Translations under genes and position numbers: made by a program
NCBI RefSeq assembly: GCF_003668875.1
Contig: NZ_RAWM01000027.1
Span: 20,362 to 84,361, forward strand
Direction of reading: 5' to 3'
DNA from: Corallococcus interemptor
GTDB lineage: Bacteria > Myxococcota > Myxococcia > Myxococcales > Myxococcaceae
DNA: 64,000 nucleotides
The notes under the pieces: generated by a model
What the model was told of the DNA's origin: nothing
The model's input: only the letters and a program-made list of their open reading frames with translations
The model's database searches: none
In this document: positions 21,414-31,082 of the stretch, one piece after another
How positions within the stretch are numbered: position 1 is the stretch's first letter
Layout of the letters: each line of letters opens with the position of its first letter

Positions 21414-22874
21414 TCAGCCTCGGGGCAGCCGCACGGTGAAGGTCGTCCCCTGGGCTTCCGTGGAGGTCACCTTCACGGAGCCGCCGTGGGCCCGGACGAT
21501 CTGGTCGGTGATGTAGAGCCCCAGCCCCAGCCCTCCGGCCGTGCCGCGCTCCCGGTCGCTGCGGCCGGCGCGGCGCCACGCGGCGAACAGGTGCGGCAGC
21601 TGCTCCGGCGGAATGGGCGCGCCCAGGTTGTGCACCCGCAGCACGGCCTCGCCGTCCTGCCCCTCCGCGCTCACGCGCACGGGTGAATCCGGCGGGCTGA
21701 ACTTGAGCGCGTTGGACACCAGGTTGCCCACCACCTGCTCCAGCCGGTCCGCGTCCCACGCGCCGCGCCCGTCGCCCCGCACGTCCAGCATCACCTCGCG
21801 CTGGGGCTGGCTGGCGCGCGCTTCCTCCACCGCGCCGCGCACCACGTCGAACAGGTCGCAGCGCGAGCGCACCACCGGCAGCCCCGCGCCCAGCCGCGCC
21901 CGAGCGAAGTCCAAGAGCTGGCGGATCATCCGCTCCATGCGCTCGGCGCTGGTGAGGATGCGCTCGGTGAAGACGCGCTGGCGGTCGGACAGCTCGCCCT
22001 GGCGCTGGAGCTGCTGCGCGGACATGGACAGCGCGTTGAGCGGATTGCGCAGGTCGTGGCCCAGGATGCCCAGGAACTGCTCGCGGAAGTCCTCCGCGTT
22101 GCGCGTCTCCGTGATGTCCTGGCCGGTGGCGATGATCGCCTCCACCGCGCCCGTGGGGCCCGTGGCCGGCGACATCGTGTACTCGAAGTGGCGCGGGCCC
22201 TGGTCCGAGGACAGCGTGACGCGGCCGCGCTGCACCCGGCCCGTGCGCCGCGCCGCGTCCAGCGACTGCGCGTAGGACTCCAGCTGGGGGTCCATGGCCC
22301 GCAGCGCGTCCATGTTCCTGCCCGGCACGTGCACGTGGTGCGAGCCGCGCGACGCGGCCACCGCCTGGTTGGCGTAGATGAGCGTCCCGTCGCCGTCATA
22401 GAGCGCGATGGGGTCCGCCGCCGCGCCCATGGCCAATTCCAGCAGGCGGCGCTGCTGCTGCACCTGGTCGGAGAGGACGCGCACCTCGCGCTCCGCGCGG
22501 CGCAGGCGCAGGAGCGCGTGCACCTGGGCCACCAGCTCCTCCGGGTCCACCGGCGCCACCAGATACGCGTCCGCGCCGTGCTCCAGCCCCTGGGCCCGGT
22601 CCGCGGGGCCCACCGCCTGGGCGGACAGGTGCAGCACCAGCGCGCCGCGCGTGCGCGGGGAGGCCTTCAGGCGCCGGCACACCTCCAGGCCGCTCATGTC
22701 CGGCAGGCGGACGTCCAGGATGACCAGGTCGGTCTGCTCGTCCGCGAGCGCCAGCGTCTCGCCGCCCGTGCCCGCCTCCAGCACCTGGAAGCCCGACAGG
22801 GACAGCACGCGCGACGTGACGTAGCGGCTGGCCAGGTCGTCGTTGACGTTGAGGATGATGGGCGCGGAGGACAT
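21414..22874 (-). CDS. Hybrid sensor histidine kinase (REC-PAS-HisKA-HATPase)
   Basis: A 486-residue cytoplasmic protein. Residues 1-120 form a receiver domain with the phospho-acceptor Asp in LVILDVRLPD; the position normally held by the conserved Lys near the end of the domain reads YLVAPVD, so the Lys is replaced by Ala. A short coiled linker leads to a PAS domain (~150-260), a HisKA domain with the phospho-His in GILGHDLRNPLNAL, and an HATPase with N box NLVSNALKFS and G boxes GLGLGLYITD. The ATG at 22874 is the first start at the receiver domain; a longer open frame upstream is antisense to the next gene. Orphan kinase with no partner regulator adjacent. Confidence 0.92.
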   Translation of the reverse strand: MSSAPIILNVNDDLASRYVTSRVLSLSGFQVLEAGTGGETLALADEQTDLVILDVRLPDMSGLEVCRRLKASPRTRGALVLHLSAQAVGPADRAQGLEHGADAYLVAPVDPEELVAQVHALLRLRRAEREVRVLSDQVQQQRRLLELAMGAAADPIALYDGDGTLIYANQAVAASRGSHHVHVPGRNMDALRAMDPQLESYAQSLDAARRTGRVQRGRVTLSSDQGPRHFEYTMSPATGPTGAVEAIIATGQDITETRNAEDFREQFLGILGHDLRNPLNALSMSAQQLQRQGELSDRQRVFTERILTSAERMERMIRQLLDFARARLGAGLPVVRSRCDLFDVVRGAVEEARASQPQREVMLDVRGDGRGAWDADRLEQVVGNLVSNALKFSPPDSPVRVSAEGQDGEAVLRVHNLGAPIPPEQLPHLFAAWRRAGRSDRERGTAGGLGLGLYITDQIVRAHGGSVKVTSTEAQGTTFTVRLPRG

Positions 22875-22910
22875 GCGTGCGGATGAAGCGGTGGCCTCCT
22901 TCGTAATGGC

Positions 22911-22925
22911 TGGCACGGGGCGCGC
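22911..22925 (+). promoter_or_regulatory. Possible sigma-54 promoter for the cysteine-synthase-like gene
   Basis: TGGCACG, four bases, then GCGC gives a GG-N10-GC spacing. The -24 box is a perfect match and only the GC of the -12 box matches. It would start transcription near 22937, about 110 bases before the ATG at 23049. A chance match is quite possible in GC-rich DNA. Confidence 0.25.
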
Positions 22926-23048
22926 CAAGCCTTGCACGTGGGAAAATGTCTTCTCTGAATGAACAGCCAGGGAAACGGGCGTCCGCCGACGCTCGCTGGA
23001 CGACAGGGTGGGCTCCCCCGCCAGCGCGTTTCGCGGTAGGGATGACCC

Positions 23049-24008
23049 ATGCGCCCTCCCTGCCGCCCGCTCCCCGCCGATGGCCGCTTCCTCCAGGCCG
23101 TGGGGCCCACGCCGCTCGTCCCCGTGCGGCTGGACCCGGAAGGACCGACCATCTGGTGCAAGCTGGAGTTCCTCAACCCCAGTGGGTCCACCAAGGACCG
23201 CATCGCCCGGTACATGCTGGAGAAGGCGTGGCGGCTGGGGGAGCTGAGCCCGGGCGGTGACGTGGTGGAGGCGTCCAGCGGCTCCACCAGCATCGCCATG
23301 GCGCTGGCGAGCGCGCAGATGGGCTGCCGCTTCACCGCGGTGATGCCGGAGGGCGTGACGGAGGAGCGGCTCATCGCCATCCGCGCCTACGGCGGCGAGG
23401 TGGAGCTGGTGCCACGCTCGGAGGGCATCCGGGGCGCCATCGCGAAGGCGGCGAGCCTGGCGAAGGAGCGAGGCGGCTTCGCGCCCCGCCAGTTCGAGAA
23501 CCCGGACAACGCGGAGGCGCATCGCGTGTGGACGGGGCAGGAAATCCTGGCGCAGGTGCCAGGCGGCCTGGTGCACGGCGTGGTGAGCGGCGTGGGCACG
23601 GGCGGCACCATCGTGGGGCTGTACCAGGCGTTCGCGGAGGCGGGCTGTCCGGTGACGCCCTTCGTGGCCCGTCCCATCGCCGGGCTGGGCTGCGACATCG
23701 AATGTTGCAGCTTCAGCGCGCGCGTGCCGGGCGTGGTGGACGGCCTGTCGCGGCTGTACCGCGAGGCGGACATGCCGGGCCGGGTGGAGCTGGACGTGTC
23801 GGACGACCTGGCCATGGGCACCGCGCGGGCGCTCATCCGCCGGGGCTTCCCGGTGGGGCCGTCCTCCGGCCTCAACTACGCGGCGGCGGTGGAGGCGGCG
23901 AAGCAACTGGGCCCGCAGGCCCAGGTGGTGACGGTGTTCCCGGACCGCATGGAGCGCTACTTCTCCACGGAGCTGGTGCACCGGCCCGCGGCGCCCAAGG
24001 CCGGCTGA
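23049..24008 (+). CDS. PLP-dependent cysteine synthase family protein
   Basis: A 319-residue fold-type II PLP enzyme of the cysteine synthase/cystathionine beta-synthase family. The PLP lysine sits in NPSGSTKDRIA near residue 49, the phosphate loop is SGVGTGGTI near residue 180, and GPSSGLNYAAA closes the active site. It is divergent from classical CysK, lacking the usual C-terminal spacing, so the substrate may not be O-acetylserine. ATG start with AGGGATG upstream; divergent from the hybrid kinase with a 174-base gap. Confidence 0.9.
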   Translation: MRPPCRPLPADGRFLQAVGPTPLVPVRLDPEGPTIWCKLEFLNPSGSTKDRIARYMLEKAWRLGELSPGGDVVEASSGSTSIAMALASAQMGCRFTAVMPEGVTEERLIAIRAYGGEVELVPRSEGIRGAIAKAASLAKERGGFAPRQFENPDNAEAHRVWTGQEILAQVPGGLVHGVVSGVGTGGTIVGLYQAFAEAGCPVTPFVARPIAGLGCDIECCSFSARVPGVVDGLSRLYREADMPGRVELDVSDDLAMGTARALIRRGFPVGPSSGLNYAAAVEAAKQLGPQAQVVTVFPDRMERYFSTELVHRPAAPKAG

Positions 24009-24015
24009 GCGGCCC

Positions 24016-25107
24016 TTACGTGCGCATGCGCACGCGCGTCTCGTGCACCGTGTCCGGAGGCGGCGCGGTGCGCTCGCGCTCCTGGGCGCGCATCAGGCGC
24101 AGGATGCTGGGGCCCAGGACGTCGATTTCGGTGGAGGCGTAGGCCTCCGTACCGAAGCGGCGGATGGAGTCCGTCTGCTTCGACAGGATGCGCGCGTCCT
24201 GTCCGAAGATGTGCAGGCCCACGGGCAGCACGAAGGGCACCGCGGCCTTGAGCAGCCAGCGCGGCACGGGCAGCTTCACCGTCACCACCGCGTACACGAG
24301 CGTGTCCCAGTCACTCACCGGCGTCATGGCGGAGTTGACCAGGATGTGGCTCTTGTCCCCCAGGCGGTACTCCACCTGCGCGATGGACGGCATGAGGAAG
24401 CGGTCGAAGTGCTGCACCACGCCGCCGCCCGGCGCGAGCAGCCTTCCCACGAGCCCCTTGGGCGCGGGCTCGCCCAGGTACTCCGCCTCCACGCGGTCCG
24501 CGCTCCTGCGCACCACCACGTCGATTTCGTTCTTCTTCTCTTCCGTGCGGAACAGGCCGCCGTGGAGGAAGGCGGTGTGCGGCACGTCCAGCGTGTTCTC
24601 CAGCACCGCGTGCAGCGACCCGGGCGCGCGCAGCACGCGGCGCACGGTGGTGTAGTCCGCCGCGTCCAGCAGCGGGAAGCGGAAGGGCTCCGTCGTGGGC
24701 TCGACGCCGGGCGTGGAGTAGACCCAGACGAAGCCGTCCTGTTCGCGCGTCGCGTGGGAAGAAGCGCAGCGGGAGCGGGCCTCGGGTTCGCCCAGCAGGC
24801 CCGGGATGAGCCGGCACTGGCCCCCGGTGTCGAAGCGCCACCCGTGGTAGCCGCACTCCAGCTGGCCGTTCTTCACGCGGCCCAGCGACAGCGGCACGTT
24901 GCGGTGCGGGCAGCGGTCCACCAGGGCGCCGGGCTTGCCGCCCTCCCCTCGGAAGAGCACCAGGGGCGTGCCCTGCAGCGTGCGCGCGAGCGGCTTGTCC
25001 CCCAGCTCCCCCGACGTGCAGAGGATGAACCAGGAGTGGGGGAGCCGGACGACGGAGATGTGACTGGGGGACGCGCTCGGGGCGCGCCCCTCCTCGCGGG
25101 CGTTCAT
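24016..25107 (-). CDS. Rieske 2Fe-2S aromatic-ring-hydroxylating oxygenase
   Basis: A 363-residue oxygenase alpha-type subunit. The Rieske ligands are CPHRN and CGYHGW (C-x-H ... C-x2-H) around residues 66-86. The mononuclear iron motif follows in ENTLDVPHTAFLH (near residue 170). The substrate cannot be inferred; the fold resembles monooxygenases of the vanillate demethylase/pheophorbide oxygenase type, which use a separate reductase not seen here. Lies 41 bases after the copper-storage protein gene in the same direction, so it may be the last gene of that transcript. Confidence 0.88.
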   Translation of the reverse strand: MNAREEGRAPSASPSHISVVRLPHSWFILCTSGELGDKPLARTLQGTPLVLFRGEGGKPGALVDRCPHRNVPLSLGRVKNGQLECGYHGWRFDTGGQCRLIPGLLGEPEARSRCASSHATREQDGFVWVYSTPGVEPTTEPFRFPLLDAADYTTVRRVLRAPGSLHAVLENTLDVPHTAFLHGGLFRTEEKKNEIDVVVRRSADRVEAEYLGEPAPKGLVGRLLAPGGGVVQHFDRFLMPSIAQVEYRLGDKSHILVNSAMTPVSDWDTLVYAVVTVKLPVPRWLLKAAVPFVLPVGLHIFGQDARILSKQTDSIRRFGTEAYASTEIDVLGPSILRLMRAQERERTAPPPDTVHETRVRMRT

Positions 25108-25148
25108 GGGCCCAGTCTAATGGCCCCGGGCGTCCGTGCACGCCCCCT

Positions 25149-25562
25149 TCAGGCGGGCAGGTCGGCGGCGCGCTGGGCGGCCTCCGGGTTGAGGGGCTGG
25201 GGCATCACCCCGCCGCTCATCCTCCGGCAGGACTCCTCGCAGCGGCGGCAGGCCTCCGCGCAGGCCTTCATCAGGCCCTCGAGGCCCGTCTCTTCGCAGG
25301 CGGTCGCGCAGGCGGCGCACACCTCCGCGCAGGCGAAGCAGGTGCGGGAATGCAGATCCGAACCTCGGAGCATGAAGCGCGCGCTCGTGTCGCAGATGTC
25401 CGCGCAGTCCATCAGCAGCCGCAGGTGCCCGGGTTCCGCGAGCTTGCCTCCCCGCTTGAGGCCGTCCGCCAGCGCCTCCAGGCAGACGCGGTGACAGGAC
25501 AGACAGTTGTCGATGCATTCCCGCATCTCGTCGTCGCTTCGCATCACTTCGGCGTTCGCCAT
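25149..25562 (-). CDS. Csp-type four-helix-bundle copper-storage protein
   Basis: A 137-residue Cys-rich protein with about 15 cysteines, mostly spaced C-x3-C or C-x2-C along amphipathic helices (ECIDNCLSCHRVCLE, DCADIC, CFACAEVCAACATACEE, ACAEACRRCEESC). This is the pattern of Csp proteins, in which Cys residues line the core of a four-helix bundle and bind many Cu(I). No Tat or Sec signal is present, so it is the cytosolic (Csp3-like) kind. ATG at 25562 with AAAGGA upstream. It follows the copper ATPase by 100 bases in the same direction, which supports a copper-handling operon. Confidence 0.9.
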   Translation of the reverse strand: MANAEVMRSDDEMRECIDNCLSCHRVCLEALADGLKRGGKLAEPGHLRLLMDCADICDTSARFMLRGSDLHSRTCFACAEVCAACATACEETGLEGLMKACAEACRRCEESCRRMSGGVMPQPLNPEAAQRAADLPA

Positions 25563-25662
25563 GGTGGGTGTCCTTTCGGTTCCTTGAAGTCCACCCCTCA
25601 CGGTGGGCACGCGTGAGGCCGCGGCCCGTCATCCCGCATGCCCGGACGGCCGGCTGCCGGGT

Positions 25663-28131
25663 CTAGACCTTCAGCCTCCGCAAGCGCAGGGCGTTGCCGA
25701 TGACGGACACGGACGACAGGCTCATCGCGGCGCTCGCGAACAGCGGGCTCAGGAGCAACCCGAGGACGGGGTACAGCACGCCCGCCGCCAGCGGGACGCC
25801 CAGCAGGTTGTAGACGAAGGCGAAGAAGAGGTTCTGCCGGATGTTGCGCAGCACGCCCTGGCTCAACCCGCGCGCCCTCGCGATGCCTCGCAGGTCGCCC
25901 TTCACCAGCGTCACGCCCGCGCTCTCCATCGCGATGTCCGTGCCCGTCCCCATCGCGATGCCCACGTCCGCCAGTGCCAGCGCCGGAGCGTCGTTCACGC
26001 CGTCGCCCGCCATCGCCACCACGCGTCCCTGCGCTTGCAGCGCCTTCACCACGTCGCCCTTCGCGTCCGGCTGCACTCCAGCAATCACCTCCGTGATGCC
26101 CAGCCGGCGCGCCACCGCGTGCGCCGTCGTCGGGCTGTCGCCGGTGAGCATGACCACTCGTAGGCCTTCGTCCCGCAGCCGCGCCAGGGCCTCCGGCGTG
26201 GAGGTCTTCAGCGGATCCTCCACGCCCAGGAGGCCCGCCGCCCGGCCGTCCACCGACACCAGCACCACGGTCTGGCCCTCGTGGCGCAGCGCCTCCGCGC
26301 GCTCCGTCAGCGACTCCGCCTCCACGCCCAGGCCGCGCATCAGCGCCGCGTTGCCCAGCGCGACCTCGCGTCCTTCCACTCGGCCCCGGACGCCCTGCCC
26401 CGTGATGGACTGGAAGTCCTCCACGCGTCCGGGAGACACCCCGCGCTCCCTGGCTCCCGCGACCACTGCGGCGGCCAGCGGGTGCTCACTGCCGCGCTCC
26501 AGGCTCGCGGCCAGACGCAGCAACCCGGACGCGTCGACTCCCGGCGCGGGCTCCACCGTCACGAGGTGCGGACGCCCCTCCGTGAGCGTGCCCGTCTTGT
26601 CCACCACCAGCGTGTCCACCGCCGCCATCCGCTCCAGCGCCGCCGCGTCGCGGATGAGCACGCCCATGCGCGCGCCCTGCCCTGTTCCCACCATCACGGA
26701 CATGGGCGTGGCCAGGCCCAGCGCGCACGGGCAGGCGATGATGAGCACGGCCACCGCGTTCACCAGCGCGTGCGCGAGCCTCGGCTCCGGTCCCCACACG
26801 CCCCAGATGACCGCCGTCACCACCGCCACCGCGATGACCGCGGGCACGAAGATGCCGGCCACCCGGTCCGCCAGCCGCTGGATGGGGGCTCGCGTGCGCT
26901 GCGCCTCCGCCACGCGCTGGACGATGCGCGACAGGAGCGTGTCCTTCCCCACCCGCTCCGCCCGCATCACCCACGACCCCGTGCCGTTCACCGTGCCGCC
27001 CGTCACCTTCGCGCCCGGCCCCTTCTCCACCGGCACCGGCTCTCCGGTGACGAGCGATTCGTCCACCGCGCTCGCGCCCTCCAGCACCTCGCCGTCCACC
27101 GGCACCTTCTCACCGGGACGCACGCGCAGGCGCCATCCCACGTGAACCTGGGACAACGGCACGTCCTCCTCGTGGCCATCGTCCGTGATGCGCCTGGCCG
27201 TGGCGGGGGCCAGCGACAGCAGGGCCCGCAGCGCTCCGGACGTCGCGTGGCGGGCGCGCAATTCCAGCACCTGCCCCAGCGCCACCAGCGTGAGGATGAT
27301 GGCGGCGGCCTCGTAGTACACGGGCGCGGTGCCGCCATGCCCCGTGCGCGCGCCCTCCGGCAACAGGTGCGGGAACAGCGTCGCCACCACGCTGAAGGCG
27401 TACGCCGCGCCCGCGCCCAGCGCGATGAGCGTGAACATGTTCAGGTGCCGGTTCCGCACCGACGCCCAGCCCCGCTGGAAGAACGGCGCCCCCACCCACA
27501 GCACCACCGGCGTCGCCAGCGCGAACTGCACCCACACGTTCGCGGAAGGCGACAGCGCGGGCCGCACCGGCAACATGTCCGACATGCCCAGCAGCATCAG
27601 CGGCACGCTCAGCGCCAGCCCCACCCAGAACCTCCGCGTCATCGAACGCAGCTCCGGATCCGGCGGCTCCTCCACCGTCACCGTGCGCGGCTCCAGCGCC
27701 ATGCCGCACTTCGGGCAGGTGCCGGGCCCGTCCCGCACCACCTCCGGGTGCATGGGGCAGGTGTATTCGACGCGCGTCTGAAGGACGGGCGGCGCCTCGG
27801 GCTCCAGCGCCATGCCGCACTTCGGGCAGGCCCCCGGCGCGTCCTGGCGCACCTCCGGATCCATGGGGCACACGTACACGGCGCCCGGCGCGGCGGGCGG
27901 TGGCGGGGTCTGGGGCTGGAGGAAGTGCCCGGGGTCCGCCTGGAAGCGCTGGCGGCACTTCGGATTGCAGAAGAACCAGGTGTGCCCCTCGTGCTCCCAG
28001 CTGCCGCCCCGGGGCGCGCGGGGGTCCACCTCCATGCCGCACACGGGGTCGATGGCCGGCCCTGCTCCGCCCTCTTGGGGCGGCGGCCGGGAGAAAGGCG
28101 AAGCAGGGGGATGCCGATGGGAATGCGTCAC
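25663..28131 (-). CDS. copA: Copper-type P1B ATPase with YHS and double CPMHPEV-type N-terminus
   Basis: An 822-residue heavy-metal pump. The GTG start at 28131 is chosen because AAAGGAGG lies six bases upstream and the protein then begins with a His-rich segment; the longer open frame is antisense to the next gene. The N-terminus has a YHS domain (DPVCGMEVD, residues ~25-70) and two heavy-metal-binding motifs (CPMDPEV...CPKCGM and CPMHPEV...CPKCGM) instead of classical GMxCxxC domains. The transmembrane CPC motif is in [13 protein letters not shown], the phosphorylated Asp in DKTGTLTEG, and the hinge in [11 protein letters not shown]. Exports Cu(I) from the cytoplasm by family rule. Probably co-transcribed with the copper-storage gene. 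Confidence 0.95.
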   Translation of the reverse strand: MTHSHRHPPASPFSRPPPQEGGAGPAIDPVCGMEVDPRAPRGGSWEHEGHTWFFCNPKCRQRFQADPGHFLQPQTPPPPAAPGAVYVCPMDPEVRQDAPGACPKCGMALEPEAPPVLQTRVEYTCPMHPEVVRDGPGTCPKCGMALEPRTVTVEEPPDPELRSMTRRFWVGLALSVPLMLLGMSDMLPVRPALSPSANVWVQFALATPVVLWVGAPFFQRGWASVRNRHLNMFTLIALGAGAAYAFSVVATLFPHLLPEGARTGHGGTAPVYYEAAAIILTLVALGQVLELRARHATSGALRALLSLAPATARRITDDGHEEDVPLSQVHVGWRLRVRPGEKVPVDGEVLEGASAVDESLVTGEPVPVEKGPGAKVTGGTVNGTGSWVMRAERVGKDTLLSRIVQRVAEAQRTRAPIQRLADRVAGIFVPAVIAVAVVTAVIWGVWGPEPRLAHALVNAVAVLIIACPCALGLATPMSVMVGTGQGARMGVLIRDAAALERMAAVDTLVVDKTGTLTEGRPHLVTVEPAPGVDASGLLRLAASLERGSEHPLAAAVVAGARERGVSPGRVEDFQSITGQGVRGRVEGREVALGNAALMRGLGVEAESLTERAEALRHEGQTVVLVSVDGRAAGLLGVEDPLKTSTPEALARLRDEGLRVVMLTGDSPTTAHAVARRLGITEVIAGVQPDAKGDVVKALQAQGRVVAMAGDGVNDAPALALADVGIAMGTGTDIAMESAGVTLVKGDLRGIARARGLSQGVLRNIRQNLFFAFVYNLLGVPLAAGVLYPVLGLLLSPLFASAAMSLSSVSVIGNALRLRRLKV

Positions 28132-28429
28132 GTGAAGCCTCCTTTCCCCGGGCCAACGCGGCACCCGTCGAGCTCTTACACACATGCGCCATCCCCCCTC
28201 CCGGCGCCTCCGAACCGTCCGCGCTCCTCCCACTGGCGGGCAGGGCGCCAGGCAGGCCGGGGCCCTGTCCGCGCGGGGCATTTTCCGGTAGGAGGCGGCG
28301 CCGGCGGCCTGGAGTTCCAGGGGCTTGCGCGCCCGGACGCGGTGGACTCGCGGCGAAACAGCCTGGAAAATCCCACCGCTCCGTATGGCAAGGGAAGCAA
28401 GGTCGGGGCCCGACCAGAGAGAGCACCGA

Positions 28430-30478
28430 ATGCGACGCATGTGGGGCACGTGGGGGGCGATGCTCGCCCTGCTCGCGAGCGGCTGTGATGCCATCGACCT
28501 GTCGAGCATCACCCAGCGCGACGCGAAGACCCGGGTGCGCCCGGAGCCCCCTGGCGGGCACTGCGAGTTCGGCGGCGACCGGGTGGACTCCGGCCTGGAC
28601 CGCGACCGCGACGGGGAGCTGGACGACTCCGAGGTGACCGACACCGAGTACGTCTGCGACGACCCCACGCCCAAGGTCCGCACCCGCATCCAGGCCGAAC
28701 CCCACGGCGCGAACTGCGCGCTGGGAGGCCAGGCGGTGCAGTCCGGCCTGGACCGGAACTTCAACGGGCAGCTCGAGGACGGGGAGGTCACCCTCACCGA
28801 CTTCGTCTGCGCCACCTCGGTCACCAACGTGCTGCTGCGCACGCGGCAGGTGACTCCGGGCGAGAAGTGCGCCCTGGGCGGGCAGGTGTCCCACGCCGGC
28901 CATGACGCCAACGGCAACGGGCTGCTGGAGGACGAGGAGATTTCGCAGGAGGTGTACGCCTGCGACGATCCGGCCCCCGTCCTGTCACGGCTGCGCACGC
29001 TGCCCCCCTTCACCGCGCCGTGCGACGGGGACGACCAGGGCGGCCTCGTGCTGGAGGCCGGTGGCGACCAGAACGGCGACGCCGTGCTCTCGGCGTCCGA
29101 GGTCGAAGCCACGGCCTATGCCTGCGGCCTGGAGCCCTCCGACCTGAAGGTCTACCACGACGGAGAGGGCCCCGGTCCGGACTGCGCCCGGGGTGGCATC
29201 CGCGTGGACGCCATCCAGGACCGGGACCGCGACGGAGACCTGGATCCGCACGGCTTCGCGACGGCGGTGTTCGTGTGCCAGACCGCCCGCGTGCATGACG
29301 GGGACTTCACGGTGACGGGCCCCGTGGACCTGGTGGCGCTCGAGGGCGTCACCCACCTGCGGGGCGAGCTGATCATCTCCGCGCCCACGCTCACCGACGC
29401 GGTGCTCCCCTCGCTGGCGGTCATCAACAAGAGCCTCACGGTGCGGGGCAACGCCAGCCTGCGCCGGCTGTCCATGCCCGCCCTGCGCTTCGTGGGCGGC
29501 AGCGCGGAGGTGACCTCCAACGCCCGGCTGGACGTGCTCACGCTGGGCACGGCGCCGGACACGATGGTGCAGGTCCAGCGCAGCCTCCTCGTGGAGGACA
29601 ACCCCATGCTCCCCACGCTGGAGGGGCTGGCGGCGGTGCAGCCGGCGGACAGCATCTCCCTGCGCGCGAACAACGCGCTGGTGGAGCCGGGCCTGCTGCC
29701 CTACGTCCACGTGCTCAAGGGGTCGCTCACCATCGAGGACCACCTGCGGATGGACCGCACCCCCTTCATCCAGCTGACCCAGGTCCACGGGAACGTGCGC
29801 ATCGCGAACAACCCCGCGATGGGGGGCCCCTTCGGCCTGGAGCAGCTGACCTCCGTGGACGGCGGCCTGGAGCTGCGGGACAACGCGCTGCTGGAGCGGC
29901 TCCACCCGCTGGCTCGGCTCACCTCCGTGGGCGAGCTGTTCATCTCCGGCAACCCCCGGCTGACGGACACGACGGGGCTGGAGCAGCTGGCGTCCGCGGG
30001 CCGCATCCACATCCAGGGCAACAAGGAGCTGGTGAGCGTGGGGGACATGCCCGCGCTGGCGCAGGCCGGGGCCTTCTCCGTGAAGTTCAACGAGAAGCTC
30101 CAGCGCGTGCGCGGCCTGCCCCTGCTTCGCACCACGGACACGCTGTCCGTCGTGGGCAACCCGCTGCTGACGTCACTGGAGGGCTTCCAGCGGCTGACCC
30201 GGCTGACCACGCTGGAGGTGCTGGGCAACGCGGCGCTCACGAACCTGGGCGGCCTGGCGACGCTGCGCGAGCTGGACGTCCTCAGCCTCCAGGGCAACGC
30301 GGCGCTCACGGGCTTTGGCCTGACGGAGCTGGCGCGCGTGTCGCTGGCCTTCGTCGTCGTGGACAACCCGAAGCTGCCCACGTGCCTGGCCACCGCGCTG
30401 GCGGGGGACGTGTTCATGGGCGAACCGCTGTCGGGCATCAACATCGGCCAGAACGACAACGCGGCGACGTGCCCTTGA
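28430..30478 (+). CDS. Lipoprotein with DUF7151-like repeats and a leucine-rich/receptor-L-type domain
   Basis: A 682-residue surface lipoprotein. The ATG at 28430 opens a signal ending LLASGC; an earlier in-frame start has no signal character. Residues ~40-310 hold five to six repeats of about 50 residues with the pattern of a Cys near GANC, a G-x-x-VDSGLD segment, Asp-rich ends and a closing Tyr-Val-Cys, so each repeat carries two Cys and an acidic loop. The remaining ~370 residues form irregular leucine-rich/receptor-L-like repeats ([25 protein letters not shown]). This suggests outer-membrane recognition or adhesion. It sits between the copper operon and the Cys-rich sigma gene, but its own link to metal is not evident. 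Confidence 0.82.
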   Translation: MRRMWGTWGAMLALLASGCDAIDLSSITQRDAKTRVRPEPPGGHCEFGGDRVDSGLDRDRDGELDDSEVTDTEYVCDDPTPKVRTRIQAEPHGANCALGGQAVQSGLDRNFNGQLEDGEVTLTDFVCATSVTNVLLRTRQVTPGEKCALGGQVSHAGHDANGNGLLEDEEISQEVYACDDPAPVLSRLRTLPPFTAPCDGDDQGGLVLEAGGDQNGDAVLSASEVEATAYACGLEPSDLKVYHDGEGPGPDCARGGIRVDAIQDRDRDGDLDPHGFATAVFVCQTARVHDGDFTVTGPVDLVALEGVTHLRGELIISAPTLTDAVLPSLAVINKSLTVRGNASLRRLSMPALRFVGGSAEVTSNARLDVLTLGTAPDTMVQVQRSLLVEDNPMLPTLEGLAAVQPADSISLRANNALVEPGLLPYVHVLKGSLTIEDHLRMDRTPFIQLTQVHGNVRIANNPAMGGPFGLEQLTSVDGGLELRDNALLERLHPLARLTSVGELFISGNPRLTDTTGLEQLASAGRIHIQGNKELVSVGDMPALAQAGAFSVKFNEKLQRVRGLPLLRTTDTLSVVGNPLLTSLEGFQRLTRLTTLEVLGNAALTNLGGLATLRELDVLSLQGNAALTGFGLTELARVSLAFVVVDNPKLPTCLATALAGDVFMGEPLSGINIGQNDNAATCP

Positions 30479-30491
30479 ACTCAGGCCGCCT

Positions 30492-31067
30492 TCAGCGGCG
30501 GGGCTTGCAGGAGCAATCCAGGCAGCCGTGCGCCGCGCACGCGCCGCAGCCCCGCTCCAGCGACCGCTTGAGGGCAAGCCTGGCGCGGTGCAGCCGCACG
30601 CCCGCGTTGTTGGAGGTGATGCCCACCTCGCGCGCCACGTCCGGCACCGCGCGCCCCTCCAGGTCCACCTGGCGCACCAGCTGCGCGTACTCGGGCTTGA
30701 GCGTGGGCAGGAGGTCCGTGAGGCACGCGCACACCGTGGACTCCAGCTCCAGGTCCACGGTGGCGGCGTCCGCGTCGCGGGCCTCCACCTCCAGCGCGCG
30801 TCCCTCCGCGGACTGCCGGCGATGGTGGTCCACCAGGGCGTTGCGCAGGAGGCGGTAGAACCACGCCACCGCGCCCTCGCCGTCCTTCAGCGCCCCGCCC
30901 TTCTCCAGGGTGCGGGCGAAGGCCGTCTGGAAGAGGTCCTCCGCGACGGCCCGGCTGCCCACCCGCCGCTCCAGGAAGGCGAGGAAGCGGCGCTGGTGGG
31001 CCAGGAGCGCCGCCACCACGTCCTCGCGGTCCGGGGGCAGCGCCGCTTCTGTCCCTTCAGCGTCCAT
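30492..31067 (-). CDS. ECF sigma factor with CxC linker and Cys-rich C-terminal tail (CorE-like)
   Basis: A 191-residue ECF sigma factor. Region 2 spans about residues 20-90 (AEDLFQTAFARTL, AWFYRLLRNALVDHHRR), region 4 about 110-165 with the helix-turn-helix VAREVGITSNNAGVRLHRAR. The linker has a VCAC (CxC) motif and the tail ends CGACAAHGCLDCSC, five cysteines. A CxC linker plus a Cys-rich extension is the signature of CorE-type (ECF44) sigma factors, which in M. xanthus sense copper directly without an anti-sigma factor. Its position 2.4 kb from a copper ATPase and a Csp protein fits. ATG start at 31067; no anti-sigma gene beside it. Confidence 0.85.
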   Translation of the reverse strand: MDAEGTEAALPPDREDVVAALLAHQRRFLAFLERRVGSRAVAEDLFQTAFARTLEKGGALKDGEGAVAWFYRLLRNALVDHHRRQSAEGRALEVEARDADAATVDLELESTVCACLTDLLPTLKPEYAQLVRQVDLEGRAVPDVAREVGITSNNAGVRLHRARLALKRSLERGCGACAAHGCLDCSCKPRR

Positions 31068-31082
31068 ACGACGCTTTGAGTA

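Noticed and set aside
22875..23981. N-terminal extension of the hybrid kinase frame up to 23981.
   Set aside because: It is antisense to the PLP enzyme gene and has no domain; the receiver domain starts cleanly at 22874.
28132..29112. N-terminal extension of the copper ATPase frame.
   Set aside because: It runs antisense to the repeat lipoprotein; a strong ribosome site precedes the GTG at 28131.
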